Source: Bacteroidales bacterium | GTDB lineage: Bacteria; Bacteroidota; Bacteroidia; Bacteroidales; Tenuifilaceae | Direction: 5' to 3' | DNA length: 9,670 nt | Assembly: GCA_008933525.1 (NCBI GenBank) | Contig: WBUV01000086.1 | Location: 1 to 9,670, forward strand | Shown here: positions 1 to 6,905 of the stretch, piece by piece | Position numbering within the stretch: position 1 is the stretch's first letter | Layout: every line of letters begins with the position of its first letter | Program-made: the position numbers and the translations under genes | Notes under the pieces: generated by a model | What the model was told of the DNA's origin: nothing | What the model saw: the letters and a program-made list of their open reading frames with translations, nothing else | Database searches by the model: none

Positions 1-56
1 AGTAACAAAGAACCCGATATTAATGAAAACAATACTATTAAAACTAACTTTTTCAA
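1..56 (-). CDS. possible start of a secreted or lipoprotein gene (partial)
   Basis: This is a tentative call. Reading leftward from a TTG at 56-54, the frame is open to the window edge for 18 codons. It begins with start-K-K and continues with an unbroken hydrophobic stretch (LVLIVLFSLISGSLL), the layout of a signal peptide. No ATG is available in this frame, and an in-frame stop (TAG at 74-72) lies 15 bp before the TTG, so the start must be this TTG or lie within those few codons. An AT-rich sequence (TATATTTT, minus strand, 71-64) resembles a -7 element but sits too close to leave a leader. It follows ubiE in the same direction after about 75 bp. It could equally be chance hydrophobic coding in AT-rich DNA, and the product cannot be named. 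Confidence 0.28.
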   Translation of the reverse strand, partial: MKKLVLIVLFSLISGSLL

Positions 57-131
57 ATCTTTTAAAATATACTAGATGTAACGCTTATGCTTTAGTTTTA
101 TTGTTTAATGCGATTCTTAGCAACGAGAAAT

Positions 132-839
132 CTACTTCCTACCAACATAAATACTTGCAACACCAAAGGTCAACCGCTTATAGCTGCAGTTTTTGAATCC
201 TGCATTGGCCATAATTTCTACAAATTTTTCCTTTTCAGGAAATGCAAATACGGACTCTGGAAGGTAAGTGTAAGCACTTTTGCTTCCAGAAACTATTCCT
301 CCTACAAATGGTAACACCTTTCGGAAGTAGAACCTGTAAAGATTTCGCATTGGAAATCTACTTGGCATTGAAAATTCAAGCACGTAAAGGTTTCCGCCTG
401 CTTTTAAAACTCGATGTATTTCGGTGATCCCTTTTGATAAATCCTCAAAGTTTCGCACTCCGAATGCCACCATTGCTGCATCGAACTCGCTATCAGCAAA
501 CGGTAAACTCATAGAGTTAGCTTGTTTTAGGTTTATCCTTCCTTCAAGTTTACGTTTCAGAATCTTTTCCCTGCCAATACTTAGCATATTTTCAGAGATA
601 TCGACTCCTGTAATGCTTACAGATTTATGGTGTTTGGCAAGTTGAATGGCCAAATCGCCAGTTCCTGTGGCAATATCGAGTACTTGTCTAGGGTTGCTTT
701 TGGCCAATTGCTTAACCAACCGACGTCGCCACAACTTATCAATACCCAAACTCAGGAAATGGTTCAGGAAATCATACTTTGCGGCAATGATATTAAACAT
801 TGCCGCAACGTTATCACTCTTTTTATTTAGTTCTTCCAT
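132..839 (-). CDS. ubiE: demethylmenaquinone methyltransferase (UbiE/MenG family)
   Basis: A 235-residue class I SAM-dependent methyltransferase, the normal length for UbiE/MenG. It should methylate demethylmenaquinol to menaquinol, the last step of menaquinone synthesis. A ubiquinone role is unlikely because Bacteroidota generally respire with menaquinone. Visible signatures: the family N-terminal motif at residues 22-37 (YDFLNHFLSLGIDKLW, with Asp where His is usual), SAM-binding motif I at 53-61 (VLDIATGTG), the acidic ribose-binding turn GVDIS at 78-82, the FGVRNFED block at 126-133, and the second family signature at 143-157 (RVLKAGGNLYVLEFS, Ala in place of the usual Pro). The start is taken at the ATG at 839. 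A TTG one codon upstream (842) is possible but less likely. Only 6 bp separate it from the purL stop, so the two are probably co-transcribed. No strong Shine-Dalgarno sequence is seen. Confidence 0.95.
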   Translation of the reverse strand: MEELNKKSDNVAAMFNIIAAKYDFLNHFLSLGIDKLWRRRLVKQLAKSNPRQVLDIATGTGDLAIQLAKHHKSVSITGVDISENMLSIGREKILKRKLEGRINLKQANSMSLPFADSEFDAAMVAFGVRNFEDLSKGITEIHRVLKAGGNLYVLEFSMPSRFPMRNLYRFYFRKVLPFVGGIVSGSKSAYTYLPESVFAFPEKEKFVEIMANAGFKNCSYKRLTFGVASIYVGRK

Positions 840-845
840 CAACTT

Positions 846-3086
846 TTACTTGGCTGGTTGGCCAGTAACCATTGCCTCAAGCGCTGTATCGTAAACTTGT
901 TTCATGTCGCTAATAAAGCCAAACGAAACATCATCGACTCTAATTTCCGATTTTGTTACGTGACCAAGCGCTGTGAATGGTATTTTGTTGGCAACCATAT
1001 AGTCAATAAAGTGTGTTTCGCGCGATGTTGATACTGAAACAACAATTCGTCCCTGAGCCTCACCGAATAGGAATGCATCAGTTCTAATTTCGGCATCGGT
1101 TGTGATGTCGAAACCTAGGTTACGAGGCATTGCGCTCTCAAGAAGTGCAATGAATAAACCACCGTCTGAAACATCGTGCGCCGATTGAACAAGATTTTTG
1201 CTGATAAGTTCAAGCAGTGCGGTTTGAATTCTATGCTCCTCGTCCAAGTTGAAGTAAGGTGCAGGCGATTGCTTAATACCATGGTAGCTGTAAAGGTACT
1301 CCGATGAAGCAATATCGTTGTGCGACTTACCAATCAGGTAAATCATATGTCCTTTTTCCTTGAAAGCAAGAGTTGTATGGTGATTCTTGTTTTCCAATAA
1401 ACCAATCATACCAATAGTTGGGGTTGGGAAAACAGCCTCCTCCTTGCCACCAATAGATGCTTGGTTGTAGAAACTAACGTTACCACCAGTAACAGGAGTG
1501 TCGAATTTCTCGCAAGCAGCACCCATACCTTTAATTGCATGAACAAACTGCCAGTAAACCTCTGGGTTGTAAGGATTACCAAAGTTCAAGCAGTTGGTAA
1601 TTGCTAAAGGCTTTGCACCTGTGCAGGCAATATTACGAGCTGCTTCCGAAACTGCAATCATTGCTCCAACCTCTGGGTCTGCCTTAACGTAGCGTGAATT
1701 ACAATCCACAGTCATAACCAATGCCTTGTTGGTACCCTTTAGGTTGAAAACACCAGCATCGGAAGGGAAGTTGGTAGTCATATTTCCTGTACCAATCATT
1801 GTATCGTATTGCTCGTAAACCCAGCGTTTCGATGCAATGTTAGGATGTGAAATAAGTTGCTTTGCAACCTCAATCAAATCCTGAGGTTCTGGAACTTTGT
1901 TTATATCGAACTTTTTGTACTCTTTATAGTAAGCAGGCTCGCGGTACTCGCGGTCGTAAACTGGAGCACCACCACCAAGAACCAATGTTGATGCTGGAAC
2001 CTTTGCAACCAATTCGCCGTGGAAGAAAAACTCAAGGAAATCGCCCTCGGTTACTTCGCCAATGATAGCGTAGTTAATATCCCATTTGTTTAGAACATCC
2101 TCAACATCCTTCTCTCTGCCTTTTTGAACCACCATTAGCATACGCTCTTGCGATTCTGAAAGGAGAATTTCCCAAGCCTCAATGTTTTTCTGACGTAGTG
2201 GCACCTTATCTAGGTTAACACGCATTCCGTGGCCACCCTTTTCGGACATTTCGGAGGTTGAGCAGATAATACCTGCAGCACCCATATCCTGCATACCAAC
2301 CAAAGCGCCAGTTTTAATAACCTCTAGCGATGCCTCCAAAAGAATTTTTTCCTGGAATGGGTCGCCTACTTGGATTGATGGTATATCATCGGCAGAATCT
2401 TCTGTAATATCGGCCGAGGCAAAAGTAGCACCGTGAATTCCATCCTTACCTGTAGATGAACCTACAATAAAAACAGGGTTTCCTTTTCCTTTTGAAATTG
2501 CCGATACAACACCATCTTTCTTCACCAAACCCACCGACATTGCGTTAACCAGCGGGTTCATATTGTACGATTCGTCGAAGAATACTTCGCCACCCAACAC
2601 TGGAATACCGAAAGCATTACCGTAATTTCCAATACCCTTAACAACTCCCTTAATCAACCAACGTGTACGGTCGTGTTTTAGATTGCCGAAACGTAACGAG
2701 TTTAGCTGAGCAACTGGACGCGCACCCATTGTGAAAATATCGCGATTAATGCCGCCAACACCTGTTGCTGCTCCTTGGTAAGGTTCTACAGCGCAAGGGT
2801 GATTGTGCGATTCGATTTTGAATGCACAGGCCATTCCATCGCCAATATCAACTAAACCGGCATTTTCTGTACCGGCTTCGGCCAGAATGGCTGAACCTTT
2901 ACGGGGTAATGTTTTTAACCACTTGATTGAATTCTTGTACGAGGCATGCTCCGACCACATCACTGAGTAAATACTCAACTCCGTGAAGTTAGGCGTACGG
3001 CCCATGTACTTCTTTATCAATTCAAATTCTTCGGGGAGTAATCCTAACTCCCTAGCGGTTTCAACGGTAACTGTTTGCTCCGACAT
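846..3086 (-). CDS. purL: phosphoribosylformylglycinamidine synthase subunit PurL (small form)
   Basis: A 746-residue protein matching the short PurL of the three-subunit FGAM synthase (PurL-PurQ-PurS). That complex converts FGAR, glutamine and ATP to FGAM in cytosolic purine synthesis. The N-terminal motif MWSEHASYKNS (residues 43-53) contains the family's catalytic His47. ATP/Mg-binding blocks follow: KIESHNHP (90-97), the Gly-rich YQGAATGVGGINRD (103-116), GGEVFFDES (165-173) and a QDMGAAGI block. The second half repeats the AIRS-like fold with TGGNVSFYNQ and a C-terminal SAHDVSDGG motif. There is no glutaminase domain, so PurQ and PurS must be encoded elsewhere; neither is in the window. 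Length is close to the Bacillus-type enzyme and far below the roughly 1,200-1,300 residues of the single-chain form. The ATG at 3086 directly precedes SEQTVTVETARELGL, a sensible N-terminus. It is the first gene of the unit with ubiE. Confidence 0.96.
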   Translation of the reverse strand: MSEQTVTVETARELGLLPEEFELIKKYMGRTPNFTELSIYSVMWSEHASYKNSIKWLKTLPRKGSAILAEAGTENAGLVDIGDGMACAFKIESHNHPCAVEPYQGAATGVGGINRDIFTMGARPVAQLNSLRFGNLKHDRTRWLIKGVVKGIGNYGNAFGIPVLGGEVFFDESYNMNPLVNAMSVGLVKKDGVVSAISKGKGNPVFIVGSSTGKDGIHGATFASADITEDSADDIPSIQVGDPFQEKILLEASLEVIKTGALVGMQDMGAAGIICSTSEMSEKGGHGMRVNLDKVPLRQKNIEAWEILLSESQERMLMVVQKGREKDVEDVLNKWDINYAIIGEVTEGDFLEFFFHGELVAKVPASTLVLGGGAPVYDREYREPAYYKEYKKFDINKVPEPQDLIEVAKQLISHPNIASKRWVYEQYDTMIGTGNMTTNFPSDAGVFNLKGTNKALVMTVDCNSRYVKADPEVGAMIAVSEAARNIACTGAKPLAITNCLNFGNPYNPEVYWQFVHAIKGMGAACEKFDTPVTGGNVSFYNQASIGGKEEAVFPTPTIGMIGLLENKNHHTTLAFKEKGHMIYLIGKSHNDIASSEYLYSYHGIKQSPAPYFNLDEEHRIQTALLELISKNLVQSAHDVSDGGLFIALLESAMPRNLGFDITTDAEIRTDAFLFGEAQGRIVVSVSTSRETHFIDYMVANKIPFTALGHVTKSEIRVDDVSFGFISDMKQVYDTALEAMVTGQPAK

Positions 3087-3128
3087 ATTGATTAAGGTTG
3101 CTTGGTTTCTTTAATTATTTTGCTGTGT

Positions 3129-3136
3129 CAAAAATA
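3129..3136 (-). promoter_or_regulatory. Bacteroidota -7 element for purL-ubiE
   Basis: On the minus strand this reads TATTTTTG, an exact match to the phylum consensus TAnnTTTG. It ends 42 bp before the purL ATG, which would leave a leader of about 35 nt. No good -33 (TTTG-like) element is seen at the usual spacing of about 20 bp, so the call rests on the -7 box and its position. No purine-type riboswitch fold is evident in such a short leader. Confidence 0.45.
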
Positions 3137-3393
3137 CTAACATTAACTAAGATGCGCACAGCTGCCACAATCATTTTTTCAATAACTATGAACAATCGTT
3201 TCAACTTAGCCTATAAATGCTGATTTTGAGAGGAATTCAAAAAATCAACTAAAAAATGTCATTAAACATAACCCGAAATATTTAGTGTACAATTTATTGG
3301 TTATAAGCACTATTAAAATCACCCTAATCAAAAATATGTTTTAAAAAATGTAAAAGAAATCAACCATGATACTGCATTTTGGTAATTTTACTT

Positions 3394-3401
3394 TACGTTT
3401 G
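3394..3401 (+). promoter_or_regulatory. Bacteroidota -7 element for the SDR gene
   Basis: TACGTTTG matches TAnnTTTG exactly and ends 45 bp before the SDR start codon. A TTTG at 3378-3381 lies upstream, but the 12-bp spacing is shorter than the usual 19-21 bp, so the -33 element is uncertain. A palindrome begins at the last base of this box and would cover the transcription start. Confidence 0.45.
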
Positions 3402-3421
3402 TCGGCCAAATTTGGCTTGAC
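3401..3421. promoter_or_regulatory. palindrome overlapping the SDR promoter, candidate operator
   Basis: The core GCCAAATTTGGC (3405-3416) is a perfect 12-bp palindrome with no loop. It is flanked by GTC (3401-3403) and GAC (3419-3421), which are complementary but sit one base off symmetry. A palindrome without a loop is a poor RNA hairpin but a normal shape for a dimeric repressor site. It starts at the final G of the -7 box, where a bound protein would block initiation. The regulator is unknown. Confidence 0.35.
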
Positions 3422-3446
3422 ATTAAGATAAAAGATAAAATAAACT

Positions 3447-4205
3447 ATGAGAATTGCACTAATTACAGGAGCTACATCGGGAATTGGACGTGCAACAGCA
3501 CTCCGTTTAGCACAGGATGATTTTAACCTAATCATCACTGGACGAAGACTTGAACTCCTTGAAACTCTTAAAAAAGAAATCGAAGTAAAATATAAAAAAG
3601 ATGTATTGATTCTCAACTTTGATGTTCGCGATAGAAAAGCAGTTGAGAAAGCAATTAAAGGCTTGCCTGAACGTTGGCGTAAGATTGATGTTTTAGTTAA
3701 CAACGCTGGTTTAGCCGTTGGTTTAAACCATATTCAGGACGGACTTATTGAGGATTGGGAGCAGATGATTGACACCAACGTTAAGGGTGTTCTTTACATA
3801 ACCCGCATGGTTTCTCCAATGATGATTGAGCGTGGTGGTGGACATATTATCAATATAGGTTCTATTGCAGGTACTCAGGTTTACGAGAATGGCAATGTTT
3901 ACTGCGCATCGAAACACGCTATGCATGCGCTATCGCAGGCAATGCGTATCGATATGCTAAAGAATAACATTAAGGTGACGGAAGTTCGCCCAGGTATGCT
4001 CGAAACCGAGTTCTCGTTGGTTCGCTTTAAGGGCGATGCTGAGAAAGCAAAAAATACCTATGCTGGATTAACTCCACTTTTTGCAGAGGATATAGCGGAG
4101 ACTATTTACTTTGTTCTTACCCGCCCAGCGCACGTTTGCATTAACGATATTGAGGTTACGCCCGTATCGCAAGCAAATGCCTTTAATGTGAATAGGAATT
4201 TGTAA
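3447..4205 (+). CDS. SDR family NAD(P)-dependent oxidoreductase, YdfG-like
   Basis: A 252-residue classical short-chain dehydrogenase with a single Rossmann domain, predicted to be cytosolic. The cofactor motif TGATSGIG is at residues 7-14. The TGRR at 31-34 places basic residues after strand 2, which favours NADP(H). NNAGLA at 85-90, Asn111, Ser139 (in NIGSIAG), Tyr152 and Lys156 (YCASK) give the full Asn-Ser-Tyr-Lys catalytic set, and RPGMLETEF (181-189) is the usual cofactor-closing loop. The overall pattern, including EVTPVSQ near the C-terminus, resembles YdfG-type enzymes that oxidise 3-hydroxy acids such as serine, allo-threonine or 3-hydroxypropionate. The substrate is inferred from resemblance only. 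It has its own promoter candidate and terminator, so it appears monocistronic. The ATG at 3447 places the Rossmann motif at the expected distance from the N-terminus. Confidence 0.93.
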   Translation: MRIALITGATSGIGRATALRLAQDDFNLIITGRRLELLETLKKEIEVKYKKDVLILNFDVRDRKAVEKAIKGLPERWRKIDVLVNNAGLAVGLNHIQDGLIEDWEQMIDTNVKGVLYITRMVSPMMIERGGGHIINIGSIAGTQVYENGNVYCASKHAMHALSQAMRIDMLKNNIKVTEVRPGMLETEFSLVRFKGDAEKAKNTYAGLTPLFAEDIAETIYFVLTRPAHVCINDIEVTPVSQANAFNVNRNL

Positions 4206-4235
4206 GTGTTTCAAAACTTTTGATAAAGAATTATG

Positions 4236-4264
4236 AGGTGGTTCCGATGAGCCACCTTTTTCTT
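4236..4264 (+). terminator. intrinsic terminator after the SDR gene
   Basis: AGGTGG (4236-4241) pairs with CCACCT (4252-4257). The stem extends inward by a T-G wobble and a T-A pair, leaving a 6-nt loop (CCGATG). A T-rich tail (TTTTTCTTT, 4257-4265) follows at once. It lies 30 bp after the SDR stop and before the next gene's -7 box, separating the two transcripts. Confidence 0.85.
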
Positions 4265-4295
4265 TAAAATCTATCCGTTTTCCTTTAACCTTCAC

Positions 4296-4303
4296 TATCT
4301 TTG
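4296..4303 (+). promoter_or_regulatory. Bacteroidota -7 element for the malate/lactate dehydrogenase gene
   Basis: TATCTTTG is an exact TAnnTTTG match that ends 23 bp before the ATG at 4327, implying a leader of only about 15-18 nt. The -33 region is not clearly recognisable. Its place between the SDR terminator and the gene supports it. Confidence 0.5.
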
Positions 4304-4326
4304 CTCTTACCAAAATCCGTTTAGTT

Positions 4327-5403
4327 ATGGTAAATTATATTGTTTTAAAGAATTACGTTACGCTTCTTTTCGAGAAAATGGGCTGCCCAACGGCCGATGC
4401 CGAGATTGTTGCCGATTTGTTGGTTGCCGCTGAGTTACGAGGAATCCCTTCGCACGGAATAATGCGTGTGAAGGATTACTTTCAGATGGTTGAGGCCCAT
4501 AGGATAAACACCAATCCAAAGGTTAAAATAGTTCACGAAACACCATCCACCGCAACAGTTGATGGCGATAATGCTCTCGGTCCAATTGCCGGAAAATTCT
4601 CCATGCAGGTTGCCATTGAAAAAGCAAAAGTTGCTGGCACTGGCTGGGTTGCCACACGTAACAGTAATCACTACGGTATTGCTGGTTACTATTCCATGAT
4701 GGCTTTACAGCACGATATGGTTGGAATAAGTATGACAAACGCCAATCCTCTGGTTGTACCAACGTACTCTGTTAGCAAATATTTGGGAACCAACCCAATT
4801 GCAGTTGCGCTGCCTACCATGAATCAACCTCCGCTTGTGGCCGATTTTGCTACAACTCCAATTGCCCGCGGCAAACTTGCCATTATGGGGAAAAAGGGAA
4901 TTAAAGCACCGCTTGGTTTAGTTCAAGATGCAAAAGGAAATCCAACCGATGACCCCGATACATTGCTCACAGGTGGTGCAATTCTTCCGCTTGGTGGCGA
5001 TATTATTCACGGTGGCCACAAGGGTTACTGCATGACTGCTTTGGTCGATATTTTTTCGTCAGTATTTTCTGGGGCTAACTTTGGCCCATTTGTGCCACCC
5101 CAAGTGGCTTACCTTCCACTATTAGAAAAATCCGTAGGAGATGGATTGGGCCACTTCTTTGGTGCAATGCGTGTGGATGCATTCCGCCCCGCCGATGAGT
5201 TTAAACAAAAAATGGATGAGTGGATTGATACCTTCCGCAATGCAAAAAGTGGTGAAAATCAACCACCGGTTGTAATCCCTGGTTACCCAGAACGAATTAA
5301 CGAGGCAAAACTAACCAAGGAAGGCATTGCACTAATTCCTCAAGTGTTAACCGATTTGAATGAGGTTGCCGACAAACTTGGTGTTGAACATTTGAATGTT
5401 TAA
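4327..5403 (+). CDS. Ldh family oxidoreductase (malate/L-lactate dehydrogenase, type 2)
   Basis: A 358-residue member of the malate/L-sulfolactate/L-lactate dehydrogenase family, which has its own fold and is unrelated to the Rossmann-type LDH/MDH enzymes. These enzymes interconvert 2-hydroxy and 2-oxo acids using NAD(P). Visible signatures: SHGIMR at 42-47 with the conserved catalytic His43, RNSNHYGIAGYY at 111-122, MTNANPLVVPTYS at 136-148, LGTNPIAVALP at 153-163, DFATT at 173-177 and HGGHKGY at 228-234. PGYPE (318-322) near the C-terminus is also typical. The length is normal. The family includes malate, lactate, ureidoglycolate and 2,3-diketogulonate enzymes, and the substrate cannot be decided here. 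It follows a terminator and has its own -7 box. No terminator is visible in the 62 bp before the next gene, so read-through is possible. Confidence 0.94.
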   Translation: MVNYIVLKNYVTLLFEKMGCPTADAEIVADLLVAAELRGIPSHGIMRVKDYFQMVEAHRINTNPKVKIVHETPSTATVDGDNALGPIAGKFSMQVAIEKAKVAGTGWVATRNSNHYGIAGYYSMMALQHDMVGISMTNANPLVVPTYSVSKYLGTNPIAVALPTMNQPPLVADFATTPIARGKLAIMGKKGIKAPLGLVQDAKGNPTDDPDTLLTGGAILPLGGDIIHGGHKGYCMTALVDIFSSVFSGANFGPFVPPQVAYLPLLEKSVGDGLGHFFGAMRVDAFRPADEFKQKMDEWIDTFRNAKSGENQPPVVIPGYPERINEAKLTKEGIALIPQVLTDLNEVADKLGVEHLNV

Positions 5404-5444
5404 TACGTTCAGTATGTATACTTAAAGTGTTTAATGAGTATGTT

Positions 5445-5456
5445 CTTTAATTAAAG
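5445..5456. promoter_or_regulatory. AT-rich 12-bp palindrome upstream of the metallopeptidase gene
   Basis: CTTTAATTAAAG is a perfect palindrome lying 9 bp before the ATG at 5466. It could be a protein-binding site or simply AT-rich spacer. No T-run suggests termination, and no exact -7 box is present in this gap. Confidence 0.2.
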
Positions 5457-5465
5457 TTTCGTGTT

Positions 5466-6143
5466 ATGGGCATATATGTAATAATGATAGTCTTTTTCGT
5501 GATTAGCTTCCTTGTTGGAATGCAATTGCGCTCAAAATTTGCAAAATATTCTCAAGTATCGTTGGCGAAGGGTTTAAGCGGGAAAGAGATTGCCGAACTA
5601 ATGCTATCCAACAATGGGATAACAGATGTGAGGGTAATCTCCGTTGAAGGGCAACTTACCGATCACTATAACCCCGCCGATAAAACTGTAAACCTTAGCT
5701 CCGATGTTTACAATGGAAGAAGCGTTGCTGCAGCCGCGGTGGCTGCGCACGAATGTGGACACGCAATTCAGCATGCAAAAAGCTACGCATTCCTTCAAAT
5801 GCGATCCTCGTTAGTCCCTGTTGTAAGCGTTGCTTCGCGCTACGTTCAGTGGATACTTCTTGCAGGAGTTATATTACTTCAAACATTCCCTGCAATTCTT
5901 CTAATTGGGGTAGTGATGTTAGCACTAACAACCCTTTTTAGTTTTATTACATTACCTGTAGAGTTTGATGCATCGCGCAGAGCACTGGCATGGCTAAATA
6001 GCACTGGATTAGTTTACGGTGAAAGTGCCGATAATGCAAGAGATGCTTTAAAATGGGCGGCATTAACATACGTTGTTGCTGCTTTAGGTTCACTAGCCAC
6101 ATTATTGTACTACCTAGGAATACTGAATAGTAACGATGAATAA
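5466..6143 (+). CDS. zinc metallopeptidase, YugP type, membrane-anchored
   Basis: A 225-residue integral membrane protein of the YugP-like putative neutral zinc metallopeptidase family; length and layout are typical. An N-terminal hydrophobic segment (about residues 3-18) is followed by a soluble catalytic part. AAHECGHAIQHA at 93-104 carries the HExxH zinc motif (His95, Glu96, His99). A hydrophobic block (about 127-163) contains probably two membrane segments. LPVEFDASRRALAWL (163-177) supplies a conserved Glu166 that is the likely third zinc ligand, and a last hydrophobic segment spans about 197-219. The physiological substrate of this family is poorly known. The gene follows the dehydrogenase by 62 bp and converges with tetR across only 15 bp of AT-rich DNA (6144-6158) that shows no clear hairpin. 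The ATG at 5466 directly precedes the membrane segment. Confidence 0.92.
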   Translation: MGIYVIMIVFFVISFLVGMQLRSKFAKYSQVSLAKGLSGKEIAELMLSNNGITDVRVISVEGQLTDHYNPADKTVNLSSDVYNGRSVAAAAVAAHECGHAIQHAKSYAFLQMRSSLVPVVSVASRYVQWILLAGVILLQTFPAILLIGVVMLALTTLFSFITLPVEFDASRRALAWLNSTGLVYGESADNARDALKWAALTYVVAALGSLATLLYYLGILNSNDE

Positions 6144-6158
6144 TTTTAATTTGTAATT

Positions 6159-6815
6159 TTAAAAATCAAGTTTAATATCTTCGGATTTGAACTTGGTTTC
6201 TAAATAATATATTCCACTTGGTGTAGCAATAGCCCTTATGTGATAGTTAAACACTGAATTTAAATGTAAGTGAGCATCATTTCTCATCAAACTATTTAAA
6301 GAATCCATGTCGCTCAAATTTGTTAAGAAAGCGTAAAAGAATAGCACTGTTTCAACATCAATATCATCTCTATATAAACCCTCCCCCATTCCTTTATTCA
6401 GGTTGCGTAACACTAAATTTGATATAAATAGTTGCCTGCGATTCGATAAATTGTTTGAAATATCGGGATAGTATTTATTAAATGAATAAATCAAATTTGC
6501 ACTTAATTTCACTCTTTGATTAACCAAAAATTTGGTAATTAACCATAACTGATCAATAGTTTGAGGATACTCCTCACAAATTTGCGTAAGAATGTCGAAC
6601 TCTTTTTGCTGTTCGTAATCCCCAACTTTTTTAATTACATCTTTTTTATTTTCAAAGTGCAGGTAGAGAGTTTTCTTTGACATTGCAAGACTCCTAGCAA
6701 TATCGTCCATAGTTAAACTTTTAACGCCACATTTTAGGATTAGAACGGATATTCTCTCAAGCAATTCATCCATAACTTGATTATAAATTGAAAGGGTGTC
6801 TGATGGGTTATTCAC
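6159..6815 (-). CDS. TetR/AcrR family transcriptional regulator
   Basis: A one-component DNA-binding regulator. With the longest frame (GTG at 6815, preceded directly by a TAG stop) it has 218 residues. An internal ATG at 6773 would give 204. The helix-turn-helix lies at about residues 34-61 (LTMDDIARSLAMSKKTLYLHF, then NKKDVI), a strong TetR match. The rest is a divergent helical ligand-binding and dimerisation domain whose ligand cannot be read. The ATG form begins MDELLERI and gives the short lead-in usual for TetR proteins; the GTG form adds 14 residues lying partly inside an inverted repeat. Neither start has a good Shine-Dalgarno sequence, so the start is undecided. It lies 90 bp downstream of the PII-like gene on the same strand and plausibly controls the efflux genes, a link inferred from position only. 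Confidence 0.88.
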   Translation of the reverse strand: MNNPSDTLSIYNQVMDELLERISVLILKCGVKSLTMDDIARSLAMSKKTLYLHFENKKDVIKKVGDYEQQKEFDILTQICEEYPQTIDQLWLITKFLVNQRVKLSANLIYSFNKYYPDISNNLSNRRQLFISNLVLRNLNKGMGEGLYRDDIDVETVLFFYAFLTNLSDMDSLNSLMRNDAHLHLNSVFNYHIRAIATPSGIYYLETKFKSEDIKLDF

Positions 6816-6895
6816 CTAATCATCTAAGAAAAACAATATGTCAAACTAAATAATAAAAAACTAGATGTTAATAACTCCAACTCACAGACACCCTT
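6792..6895. repeat. 104-bp imperfect inverted repeat upstream of tetR
   Basis: AAGGGTGTCTG (6792-6802) is repeated as its exact reverse complement CAGACACCCTT (6885-6895). A nested second pair, CATCTA (6821-6826) and TAGATG (6862-6867), lies almost symmetrically, 18 nt inside the left arm and 17 nt inside the right. Partial GGGTT/GAGTT similarity lies between the two pairs. The centre (6827-6861) is a very AT-rich loop. No target-site duplication is visible at the ends. Possible readings are a degenerate MITE-like element, an RNA structure around the tetR start, or paired protein-binding sites. Confidence 0.6.
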
Positions 6896-6905
6896 AAAAA
6901 GTGAA

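Larger units (their letters stand above)
3087..3446. other. divergent intergenic region between purL and the SDR gene
   Basis: This 360-bp AT-rich stretch carries no convincing gene; the one long minus-strand frame that runs into it is mostly antisense to the dehydrogenase gene. It holds a leftward -7 box near purL (3129-3136), a rightward -7 box (3394-3401) and a palindrome at 3401-3421. A weak dyad lies mid-region: TTTTGA at 3224-3229 pairs with TCAAAA at 3237-3242, extendable by three pairs across a 2-nt bulge. It has no T-run on either side, so it does not look like a terminator. The centre of the region (about 3250-3360) shows nothing recognisable. Confidence 0.6.

Noticed and set aside
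3087..3128. Purine riboswitch in the purL leader
   Set aside because: The leader implied by the -7 box is about 35 nt, too short for the three-way-junction aptamer, and none of its conserved sequence is seen.
3221..3247. Dyad TGATTTTGA / TCAAAA..TCA as a terminator or small RNA
   Set aside because: The stem is AT-rich and bulged, and no T-run follows on either strand. It lies between divergent genes, where no terminator is needed.
3341..3703. 120-codon minus-strand open frame overlapping the start of the SDR gene
   Set aside because: More than half is antisense to a well-supported dehydrogenase gene, the product has no recognisable domain, and composition looks like a shadow of the coding strand.
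6144..6158. Shared bidirectional terminator between the metallopeptidase and tetR genes
   Set aside because: The 15-bp spacer is A/T-rich but shows no GC-containing stem; termination here cannot be supported from sequence.
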